17,688 nt of DNA from CAZHHH01 sp964532085 (GTDB lineage Bacteria; Bacteroidota; Bacteroidia; Bacteroidales; Marinilabiliaceae): NCBI GenBank assembly GCA_964532085.1, contig CAZHHH010000048.1, forward strand, positions 1 to 17,688, in the 5' to 3' direction. A program made the position numbers and the translations under genes. Shown here one piece after another: positions 8,004-15,692 of this stretch. How positions within the stretch are numbered: position 1 is the stretch's first letter; the number at the start of each line of letters is the position of its first letter. Under the pieces are notes generated by a model, which saw only the letters and a list, made by a program, of their open reading frames with translations, was not told where the DNA came from and did no database searches.

Positions 8004-8945
8004 ATGAAATCATTTAGAAATATATTATTAGGGATTTTAATTTTAGCATCCACATCTCTTTTTGCACAAAAAAATTTTATGGCTGGATGGGATGGCGGAA
8101 ATGCTACAGGAGTAGGATCTGAACCAAATAATTTTGGTTGGTTATGTGATGTTGAAGACTTTGGGGCTTGGGATATTGCTGATAGTGAAATTGGAGGAAT
8201 GGTTAGATATTCTACAGTTTTAGCTTCAGAGTGTGCTATTTTTGATAGTATAGATCCAGATGCACTTTTGCCTATTCCTCTTTATTACGATAATAACAGA
8301 TTATTAATTATCAGATGGGATGGTAACTTCGTTAATTACTATGCATATAAATTGAAAAACTTAAAAGCTGGAGCAACTTATGATTTTAGCTGGGTATATG
8401 CTTGGTATAATAATGGTGATGAGTGTATTTTAAGAGTAGGAGTAAATAAAAATCCATACTCAACTATAACTGATAACACCGATTGGGAAATTGGAGAAGA
8501 TGAAAATGATGATATTTATTATGAATATTTCTTTGAAATTATGGATGATTTAGTTGGTCCAAATGATTTTTTTCCATACGAACAAAAGAAAACTGTTCAT
8601 CCTAGCAGTTTTAAATTTTCGGTTCCAGAAGATGGAGACTATTATATAACAATTACTTCATCAGATGTTGTAAAAGAGAACTTTAATGAAGTGGGAAGTC
8701 CAATTGGTCCAATGGCTATGGTAGGAGGCTTCTCAGTTGTTGAGTCTGGAACAAGTAGTATCAATAGCAGTTCTTTAGATAATGTAGATATTACTGTTGT
8801 AGATCGTAAAATTAAAGTTGAAGGTTCTGATAATTATGTGATTATTTCATTAACTGGGCAAGAGGTTGATAAAAACAGCAGCTTAATACCAGGATTATAC
8901 ATTGTGGTTGTAAATAATATAGCTCATAAAGTTTTAGTAAAGTAG
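8004..8945 (+). CDS. Small secreted protein with the shared AGWDG module and sorting-like tail
   Basis: A 313-aa exported protein that I cannot assign to a named family. Seen: signal peptide (1-22, ending SLFAQ); then at once the module found in the two upstream genes, opening NFMAGWDG followed by GSEPNNFGW (the upstream gene has NFLAGWDG and GSEPFNFGW); a beta-strand-rich body to about residue 252 with FSVPEDGDYYITI, close to FLTPEDGVYYLHW upstream; and a tail (about 253-313) with SINSSS, LTGQEV, PGLYIVV and KVLVK that resembles a type IX sorting domain. It lacks the N-terminal domain, linker, cadherin-like domain and InlB repeats of its neighbours, so it looks like a stripped-down paralogue. 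Role inferred from context: binding the same glycan, or helping the larger proteins or the enzyme. Confidence 0.8.
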   Translation: MKSFRNILLGILILASTSLFAQKNFMAGWDGGNATGVGSEPNNFGWLCDVEDFGAWDIADSEIGGMVRYSTVLASECAIFDSIDPDALLPIPLYYDNNRLLIIRWDGNFVNYYAYKLKNLKAGATYDFSWVYAWYNNGDECILRVGVNKNPYSTITDNTDWEIGEDENDDIYYEYFFEIMDDLVGPNDFFPYEQKKTVHPSSFKFSVPEDGDYYITITSSDVVKENFNEVGSPIGPMAMVGGFSVVESGTSSINSSSLDNVDITVVDRKIKVEGSDNYVIISLTGQEVDKNSSLIPGLYIVVVNNIAHKVLVK

Positions 8946-8957
8946 TCTTTCATAAGT

Positions 8958-9009
8958 GTGTGTGATAAATCCAGAATGGTTATGAAATCTGACCATTCTG
9001 GTCACATAC
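8958..9009 (+). terminator. Intergenic RNA hairpin before the GH128 gene
   Basis: CCAGAATGGT (8971-8980) pairs perfectly with ACCATTCTGG (8992-9001) around an 11-nt loop. An outer helix adds eight pairs, GTGTGTGA (8958-8965) with TCACATAC (9002-9009), one of them G-U, leaving a 5-nt bulge. The hairpin is 12 nt after the previous stop and ends 35 nt before the hydrolase ATG. No T-run follows, so attenuation or mRNA processing and stability is more likely than strong termination. Confidence 0.65.
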
Positions 9010-9044
9010 TGCCTAAAAATCAAAATTATCTTAAAAATAATAAA

Positions 9045-12000
9045 ATGAAACAATACAAAATTATAGCGATACTATACACTCTACTATTTGTTGCTACAGT
9101 TGGTTATGCCCAAAACAGTATAACAATAGTAGATGAAGATGTGGTGGTAGACGCTTATACAGACACAGAAGTAACTGTAGAAGGCAACTCTAATCTATTA
9201 ATCAAGAACGATGAGCCATTAATTAATAGTACAGTTAATTTAATAGGTGATGATGCATGGTTATATTTTGAGTCAATTAAGCCTTCTGAAGTATTAGCTG
9301 TTTGGGGTCAACACATTAATGTTAATGGTAACTCTTTTAATACCAATAGAGATAGAGTTGCAATATACGCTAATGGATCAGTTGTTATTCCCAATGGACT
9401 TGAAATTGCCAATGAGGCCATAACAATTTATACGGGGAAAAATTTTACAGGAAATTCAAAATCATTAGATGTATTTACTTACCATAATGATTTGAGCGAT
9501 TTTGATAATAAAGTTCGTTCATTTAAACTTAAAAAAGGATTTTCAGCAACTTTAGCAAATAATCCAGATGGAACAGGATTTAGTAGATACTTTATTGCAA
9601 GTGATGAAGATATTGAGTTTGCAGAAATGCCAGAAGGTCTTGAGTTTGTATCTTTTGTGAGAGCTTTTAAATGGGAGTGGTCTGCTAAAAAAGGATATTG
9701 TGGAGCTAATGAGCAGCTAAATATTTCTATATTCAATACATGGGGTGGTGGACAAGGAGAATCAAATCCTGATATGCAATTTGTACCCATGCGTCACAAT
9801 TTAGGATGGGATAGTTGGGAAGTTATAAATTCTCAAGTAGAAGTTTCTCAGCTTCTTGGTTATAATGAGCCAGATCGTCCAGACCAATCTGACATGACAG
9901 TTGCTGCTGCAATTGAACAGTGGCCAGAGTTTTTTCATTCAGGATTAAGGCTTGGTTCACCTGCACCTGCATCTACAAATGGTAATAATTGGTTAAGAGA
10001 TTTTATGACTATTTGTGATGAGCTTAACTATAGAGTTGACTTTATGGTTACTCACGCATATCAAAATCAAAATGCTGGATGGTGGGATTGGTATATAGAT
10101 TTGACTTCAAGAGGTAATAGATCGCTTGAGGATGCAGGAGTTAAACGTCCTGTATGGGTTACTGAGTGGAATCATGGTGCAAACTGGACTGGTGAGTGGT
10201 GGCCAACTGCCTCTGGACCAAGAAGAGATGCTGACTTAAATTTATGGCCAGATGAGAACGGCCAGGAGGTTATTGTAAATAGACCTTTATCTCCAGAAAA
10301 TTCGGAACACAATGTAAATAGAATGAAGGAGATTTTACCTGCTTTCGAAAATTTAGATTTGTTTGAACATCATTTTTTATATAACTGGGTTCAAGATGCA
10401 AGATCTGTAGAACTTGATGGAAAACTTACTCCAGCAGGTAAATATTTTGCAAACTTTAAGTCTTCTGTCGGATTCAAGAAACAGAATGAATATATCCATA
10501 AATGGAAAATTGCACCACCTTGGATAAAAAGTACTTTGTCTGAAGATATGCAGTCATTCAATTTAAGTTGGTATGACCATAATGGTGAGACAGGTAAAAG
10601 GTATGTATTACAACATCGCATTGATGATGATGATTGGAAAATGGTTGAAGCTTTTGAGCTTGGTCAAGATTATGAAGCTGGGGAAACTATTGAATATACA
10701 TACTCTGTTTATCCTGTTGAATTTGATAAAGTAGAGTTTAGAATTTATGCAATTAGTTATAAAGATACACGGTCAGCCAATTCAAGAGTGACTACATTTA
10801 ATCATGATGTAGCACCATATACTCCTGTTAATTTAAACGGAGAAGCTATATCTTCTCAAATAGTAGAAATTTCATGGAATGCTGCTAATAATGCTCGTTT
10901 ATATAGAATAGAAAGAGCAACTTCAGAAGATGGAGAGTACGAAACAGTAGCTGACTTATTTGAAGATATAGAGTACAGAGACGAAGGCTTGGAAGAAGAT
11001 AGTGAATATTTTTATCGTGTTTATGCTATAAATACAAGAGGTGAAAGTACAGCTTCAAATCCATTTGCAGTTACAACCAAGAAGTTAGTAATGCCTTCAA
11101 AACCATTAAACTTGAGAGCTGCATCGGGTAGCAAAGCTGCTACATTAACTTGGGATTTTGTATATGATTCCAACTATAATATACTGCGCTCAGATAGTGA
11201 AGATGGTGATTATGTAGAGATAGCTTCTAATGTAAAGGTTAATGAGAATAATGCTAGATATAAAGACAGTACTGTTGAAAATAATAAAAAATATTTTTAT
11301 AAAATAGTTCCAACAAATAGAGTTGGTGATGGTGAAGAAAGTGCTGTGGTTAGTGCTACACCTAAAAGTGGACAATATATGCATCTTAAATTTGACGAAA
11401 ATCAGGGAGATGTAGTATATGATCATTGGGGTGGATATCACGCAGAGTTTAAATCAGATCCAAGATGGGAAGTTGGTAGAGAAGAGAAATCTGCTGTATT
11501 CTTATCTGTAGAAGATAGATCTCACTTACAATTCCCCGAAGGTGTAGTTGCCGATTTACATGACGAATTTACCATTGCATCATGGTTATATTTACCAGAG
11601 AATGCTGGAAATAATACCCGTATGTTTGACTTCGGAAGTGATTTAGGAACATTTATGGTGTTTATTCCAAAATATAATAATGCTGGTGAAGCAAGATATA
11701 AACTAACTTATTTTAAAGAAGATGGTAATCAGTATGCATTTCAGCCAACATTTGCATATAATTTCCCATTAGGAAAATGGGCTCATGTTGCATTTACGAT
11801 ACAGCCGCATCCTCAAGGAGGTCTGTTTTTTATCGCTTATCTAGATGGAAAGCTAGTGGCAAGTAGTAGGGACTTAAATAATCTAGTTCCAGCTGGTATG
11901 GGTAATTCATTAACTAACTATTTAGGTCGTTCACAATGGCCAAATGACCCATATTGTGCTCATGGATATGATGATTTTAGAATATATAACAAAGCATTAA

Positions 12001-12329
12001 ATCGCTTTGAAATAGAGGATTTATATAATGGAGTAGAAATTGATGATGAAGCATCATTTGTTATGGATAATATTATGTCTAAACAATTAGTGTCGGTAGC
12101 TCCAAGTCCTGTCGCAGTTGGTGGTTATATGACTGTGACTATCTCTAATGTTGAAATGGATGAAGAATTTTATGCTGAGATCTACAATGTTCAAGGTGAA
12201 CAGGTAGCTATGTATAAAATAGTTGGAGGTAATAATAAAATTGTTGCTCCTGCTGAAAAAGGACTTTACTTTGTTAGAGTCAAATCTAGTTCATTCATAG
12301 AGACAATAAAACTCTTAGTTAAAGAATAG
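9045..12329 (+). CDS. Multidomain secreted GH128-like glycoside hydrolase (probable beta-1,3-glucanase) with T9SS tail
   Basis: Probably an endo-acting beta-1,3-glucanase at or outside the cell surface (1,094 aa). Seen in order: signal peptide (1-23, VGYAQ); a beta-rich stretch; a beta/gamma-crystallin-like domain (about 125-185, NFTGNSKSL then SFKLKKG); a catalytic TIM barrel (about 198-475); three fibronectin type III domains (about 484-585, 590-680, 683-772); a LamG/concanavalin-like domain (about 778-998); and a type IX sorting-like tail (about 1015-1094, IYNVQGEQV, KGLYFVRV). GH128 is called from LLGYNEPDRPDQSDMT, RLGSPAPA, VDFMVTHAY and VWVTEWNHG; the predicted acid/base is E275 and the nucleophile E374. 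Trp-rich loops (GWWDWY, WTGEWWP) fit a sugar-binding cleft. The start at 9045 is chosen because it opens the signal peptide; an in-frame GTG at 8958 would add 29 hydrophilic residues and lies in a hairpin. The exact substrate is inferred. Confidence 0.88.
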   Translation: MKQYKIIAILYTLLFVATVGYAQNSITIVDEDVVVDAYTDTEVTVEGNSNLLIKNDEPLINSTVNLIGDDAWLYFESIKPSEVLAVWGQHINVNGNSFNTNRDRVAIYANGSVVIPNGLEIANEAITIYTGKNFTGNSKSLDVFTYHNDLSDFDNKVRSFKLKKGFSATLANNPDGTGFSRYFIASDEDIEFAEMPEGLEFVSFVRAFKWEWSAKKGYCGANEQLNISIFNTWGGGQGESNPDMQFVPMRHNLGWDSWEVINSQVEVSQLLGYNEPDRPDQSDMTVAAAIEQWPEFFHSGLRLGSPAPASTNGNNWLRDFMTICDELNYRVDFMVTHAYQNQNAGWWDWYIDLTSRGNRSLEDAGVKRPVWVTEWNHGANWTGEWWPTASGPRRDADLNLWPDENGQEVIVNRPLSPENSEHNVNRMKEILPAFENLDLFEHHFLYNWVQDARSVELDGKLTPAGKYFANFKSSVGFKKQNEYIHKWKIAPPWIKSTLSEDMQSFNLSWYDHNGETGKRYVLQHRIDDDDWKMVEAFELGQDYEAGETIEYTYSVYPVEFDKVEFRIYAISYKDTRSANSRVTTFNHDVAPYTPVNLNGEAISSQIVEISWNAANNARLYRIERATSEDGEYETVADLFEDIEYRDEGLEEDSEYFYRVYAINTRGESTASNPFAVTTKKLVMPSKPLNLRAASGSKAATLTWDFVYDSNYNILRSDSEDGDYVEIASNVKVNENNARYKDSTVENNKKYFYKIVPTNRVGDGEESAVVSATPKSGQYMHLKFDENQGDVVYDHWGGYHAEFKSDPRWEVGREEKSAVFLSVEDRSHLQFPEGVVADLHDEFTIASWLYLPENAGNNTRMFDFGSDLGTFMVFIPKYNNAGEARYKLTYFKEDGNQYAFQPTFAYNFPLGKWAHVAFTIQPHPQGGLFFIAYLDGKLVASSRDLNNLVPAGMGNSLTNYLGRSQWPNDPYCAHGYDDFRIYNKALNRFEIEDLYNGVEIDDEASFVMDNIMSKQLVSVAPSPVAVGGYMTVTISNVEMDEEFYAEIYNVQGEQVAMYKIVGGNNKIVAPAEKGLYFVRVKSSSFIETIKLLVKE

Positions 12330-12337
12330 TGAAAATT

Positions 12338-12376
12338 TATAGTGTTTGGGATATTCATAATATCCCAAACGCTATA
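12338..12376 (+). terminator. Intergenic RNA hairpin between hydrolase and SusC genes; likely partial terminator
   Basis: An 18-bp stem with a 3-nt loop (CAT): the inner arms GTTTGGGATATT and AATATCCCAAAC pair perfectly, and the outer part (TATAGT with GCTATA) has one G-U pair. It begins 8 nt after the hydrolase stop and is followed by the T-rich stretch TTGGTTTATTTT, the most terminator-like of the three hairpins here. The SusC gene follows 33 nt later, so readthrough or a separate promoter would be needed. Confidence 0.7.
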
Positions 12377-12409
12377 ATTGGTTTATTTTAATAATAAAAA
12401 GATATACGA

Positions 12410-15400
12410 ATGCAAACTAATATAAAGAATTGCAATTCCTTTAAAACTAGATATTTACTAGTGTTTGTTTTATCATTTGTAATGATGGCTTCTTTTAGTC
12501 AAAAATTGATGGGTCAAAAACAAAGTATCAGTGGAGTTGTAAAAGATAAAACAGGTGAAGCTGTAATAGGAGCAAACATTATAGAGAATGGCACTACAAA
12601 TGGTACAGTGTCAGATATCGATGGTAATTTTAGTATAATGGTAGAAAAAGGTGCTTCATTTACTGTAACTTTTCTTGGCTTTAAAAATCAACAATTTTCA
12701 ACAACTGGTCAGTCATATTTTGATGTGACATTAGAAGAAGAACATGAGCTGTTAGATGCAGTTGTAGTTGTAGGATATGGAACTATGCGTAAAAAGGATT
12801 TAACAGGTTCTATTACTCAAATTAAAACAGAGAAAATTGCCAATGATAGGCCTAATACAGTCCAAGATATTTTACGTGGTACACCTGGTTTAAATGTAGG
12901 GTTTGATCCATCTGCAAAAGGTGGTGGTTCTATGCAAATTAGAGGTCAGCGCTCAGTTTATACAGCTAGTGGACATAATGATCCATTGATTATTCTTGAC
13001 GGAATGATATTTTATGGTGAATTATCAGAAATTAATCCTGATGATATTGGTCAGATTGATATTTTAAAGGACGCATCTGCAGCAGCTGTATATGGTGCTA
13101 AATCTGCCAATGGTGTTATCATCATTACGACAAAAAAAGGAGCTAAAGGGAAACCTAAAATTAATGTAAATTCCAGTATTGGCTTTACAACTATGGGGGC
13201 TAATCGACATGTATTTAATCCTGATGGTTATTTGCAATATAGACGTGATTGGTACACAGCAGAAACATATGGTACAAATCCTGAAACTGGATTGTATGAA
13301 GAGTATCAAGCTGGTGGTGTCCCTGCAGGATATTATGATAGACCAAATACAGCCAATTTTGAGAAATATGGAATTACTGAAGAGACTTGGAGCTCATATA
13401 CTCCAGCTGGAGATGATGTAGCTCTTAATGAATTGTGGGCTAATCGTCGTTTAGGAATGGAAGGGCGAAATTTAGAAAACTATTTAAATGGAGATACTTT
13501 TGACTGGTATAATCATAGTTTCAGAACAGGATTTAATCAAGATTATAATGTAAGTGTATCTGGAGATAATGATAAAGTAAATTATTATTTATCTATGGGA
13601 TATCTTTCAAATGAAGGCGTCGCAAAAGGGAATGATTATAAGACAGTAAGGTCTAATATGAAATTGGAGAGTCATATTACTGATTGGTTCTCTGTTAGTG
13701 CAAATGTTAATTTTCAAAATAGAACAGACGGTGACATCTCTGTAGATTGGGGAAATCAAATTCATGCAAATAGTCCTTTTGCAAGGCCATGGGATACGGA
13801 GGGAAATCTACTTGCACATCCAATGGGTGAACAAGATAGTAAAGGTTGGAACTATAATTTTGATAGGCAGTATAGAGATCTTGAAAGAGGATTTACTGTT
13901 TTAAATTCTATATTTAGTGCTAAAATTAAATTTCCTTTAAATATTAATTATACATTTAATGCTGCTCCTCGTTTTCAGTGGTTCTATGATAGATATTTTG
14001 AGTCATCAGAACATCCTGATTGGTCAGCTATAAATCATGGAGTAAATCGTGAACAAGCAAAACGATATGATTGGTCTTTGAATAACACTCTGAATTGGGA
14101 TTACACATTTTCAAGAAAGCATCATATTAATTTAACTTTAGTTCAAGAAGCTGAAGAGCGTTGGTATTGGATGGATAGAATCCAGGCTCGTAATATTCAG
14201 CCAAGTGATGCATTAGGACTACATGAGACAATTTATGGTGAAAAAGAGAAAAGTATGTTTGATTCACATGATGAACATGAGACAGCTATTGGTTTACTTG
14301 GTAGAGCTTTTTACTCTTATGATAGTCGATATATGCTAACAGCTTCAATAAGAAGAGATGGATATTCAGCTTTTGGTACTTCAAATCCATATGCTACATT
14401 TTATTCTATTGCGTTAGGTTGGACTTTCACAAATGAGGAGTTCTTTGGTTGGGAACCAATGAATATGGGTAAAATTAGATTGTCATGGGGACAAAATGGT
14501 AATCGTTCTCTTGCAAATCCATATGTTGCATTGGCAGATTTAGGTGCAGGAATGGGAGCTACTTATGGATATTATGACTCTGTAGGTTCTTATGTTCAAT
14601 ATAGATATATGTCAATGGGTAGATTAGCAAATTATAATCTGCAATGGGAAAAAACTGCATCATGGAATGTTGGATTAGATTTCGGTTTCCTAGATAATAG
14701 ACTGTCTGGAACAGTTGATTATTATTATATGCCAACTACTGATATGGTTATGGAACAAAAACTTCCTCTTTTCTCAGGGTTTGGTAGTATAACAAGTAAC
14801 CTAGGCGAAGTTTTAAATGAAGGAGTTGAAATGTTTTTAACTTCAAATAATATAAGAAATGAAAATTTTGATTGGACTACAACAATAGGTGTTTCTACTT
14901 ATAAAAATAAAATCAAACATCTATACTATAGTTATGAAAATGTATTGGATGAATCTGGTAACATAGTTGATGTTGTTGAGTTAAGTGATATTGCAAATAA
15001 TTGGTTCATAGGACAGCCTATAAGTGCAATTTGGAACTATCGAGTAACAGGCGTTTGGCAGGCAGATGAAGTTGATGAAGCAGCTATTTATGGACAAAGA
15101 CCTGGAGACCCAAAAGTTGCAAATAACTATACAGAGGATGATATTATTAATCCTGATGGTACAATCACTCCAGTATATAATGATAATGATAAAGAGTTTT
15201 TAGGACAAGGCGCACCTCCTACCAATTGGTCAATGAGGAATGATTTTACTCTATATAAGAATATTCAATTTTCATTTAATATATATTCATATTGGGGTCA
15301 TAAGAGTTTGTCAACTAACTATCTAAATCAGGATAATGGTTCTTCGGGAATCACTCGTGGTGAGAACCTTTATGAAAAAGAGTACTGGACAATTGATAAT

Positions 15401-15676
15401 CCAACAAATAAATATGCACGTTTAGATGCAAAAGGGCCAGCAGGAGTTAATTCTCCAGCAATGCTTTATGATAGATCTTTTATTAGATTAGAAAATGTCT
15501 CACTAGCATACACTTTGCCTAAACATATTGTTAAGGAATGGAATATTGATAATGTTAAATTATATGGAAGTATAAGAAATGTTGCTGTGTGGGCTAAAGA
15601 TTGGGAATATTGGGACCCAGAAACTGGTGGTATTGCTCCAAGAACTTATACTTTAGGGTTAAACTTTACATTCTAA
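12410..15676 (+). CDS. SusC-like TonB-dependent outer-membrane oligosaccharide transporter
   Basis: Outer-membrane beta-barrel that imports oligosaccharides using TonB energy, with SusD as its lid. At 1,088 aa it is full length for the family. Seen: signal peptide (about 1-35, ending MGQ); a carboxypeptidase-regulatory-like domain (about 37-112, SISGVVKDKTGEAVIGANI); a TonB-box-like DAVVVVGYGT from residue 116; a plug domain (about 124-250) with TVQDILRGTPGL, MQIRGQRS, PLIILDG and the SusC signature DILKDASAAAVYG...NGVIIITTKKG; then the barrel, ending in the aromatic C-terminus LGLNFTF expected of an outer-membrane protein. It is preceded by a hairpin and followed after 16 bp by the SusD gene, the usual tight pairing. 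Its substrate is not readable from sequence; the GH128 neighbour suggests beta-1,3-gluco-oligosaccharides (inference). Confidence 0.96.
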   Translation: MQTNIKNCNSFKTRYLLVFVLSFVMMASFSQKLMGQKQSISGVVKDKTGEAVIGANIIENGTTNGTVSDIDGNFSIMVEKGASFTVTFLGFKNQQFSTTGQSYFDVTLEEEHELLDAVVVVGYGTMRKKDLTGSITQIKTEKIANDRPNTVQDILRGTPGLNVGFDPSAKGGGSMQIRGQRSVYTASGHNDPLIILDGMIFYGELSEINPDDIGQIDILKDASAAAVYGAKSANGVIIITTKKGAKGKPKINVNSSIGFTTMGANRHVFNPDGYLQYRRDWYTAETYGTNPETGLYEEYQAGGVPAGYYDRPNTANFEKYGITEETWSSYTPAGDDVALNELWANRRLGMEGRNLENYLNGDTFDWYNHSFRTGFNQDYNVSVSGDNDKVNYYLSMGYLSNEGVAKGNDYKTVRSNMKLESHITDWFSVSANVNFQNRTDGDISVDWGNQIHANSPFARPWDTEGNLLAHPMGEQDSKGWNYNFDRQYRDLERGFTVLNSIFSAKIKFPLNINYTFNAAPRFQWFYDRYFESSEHPDWSAINHGVNREQAKRYDWSLNNTLNWDYTFSRKHHINLTLVQEAEERWYWMDRIQARNIQPSDALGLHETIYGEKEKSMFDSHDEHETAIGLLGRAFYSYDSRYMLTASIRRDGYSAFGTSNPYATFYSIALGWTFTNEEFFGWEPMNMGKIRLSWGQNGNRSLANPYVALADLGAGMGATYGYYDSVGSYVQYRYMSMGRLANYNLQWEKTASWNVGLDFGFLDNRLSGTVDYYYMPTTDMVMEQKLPLFSGFGSITSNLGEVLNEGVEMFLTSNNIRNENFDWTTTIGVSTYKNKIKHLYYSYENVLDESGNIVDVVELSDIANNWFIGQPISAIWNYRVTGVWQADEVDEAAIYGQRPGDPKVANNYTEDDIINPDGTITPVYNDNDKEFLGQGAPPTNWSMRNDFTLYKNIQFSFNIYSYWGHKSLSTNYLNQDNGSSGITRGENLYEKEYWTIDNPTNKYARLDAKGPAGVNSPAMLYDRSFIRLENVSLAYTLPKHIVKEWNIDNVKLYGSIRNVAVWAKDWEYWDPETGGIAPRTYTLGLNFTF

Positions 15677-15692
15677 TTTATAGAGAAAAGAT

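Noticed and set aside
9479..9790. A 103-codon open frame on the minus strand within the hydrolase gene.
   Set aside because: It is antisense to the conserved catalytic region and shows no domain or credible start site.
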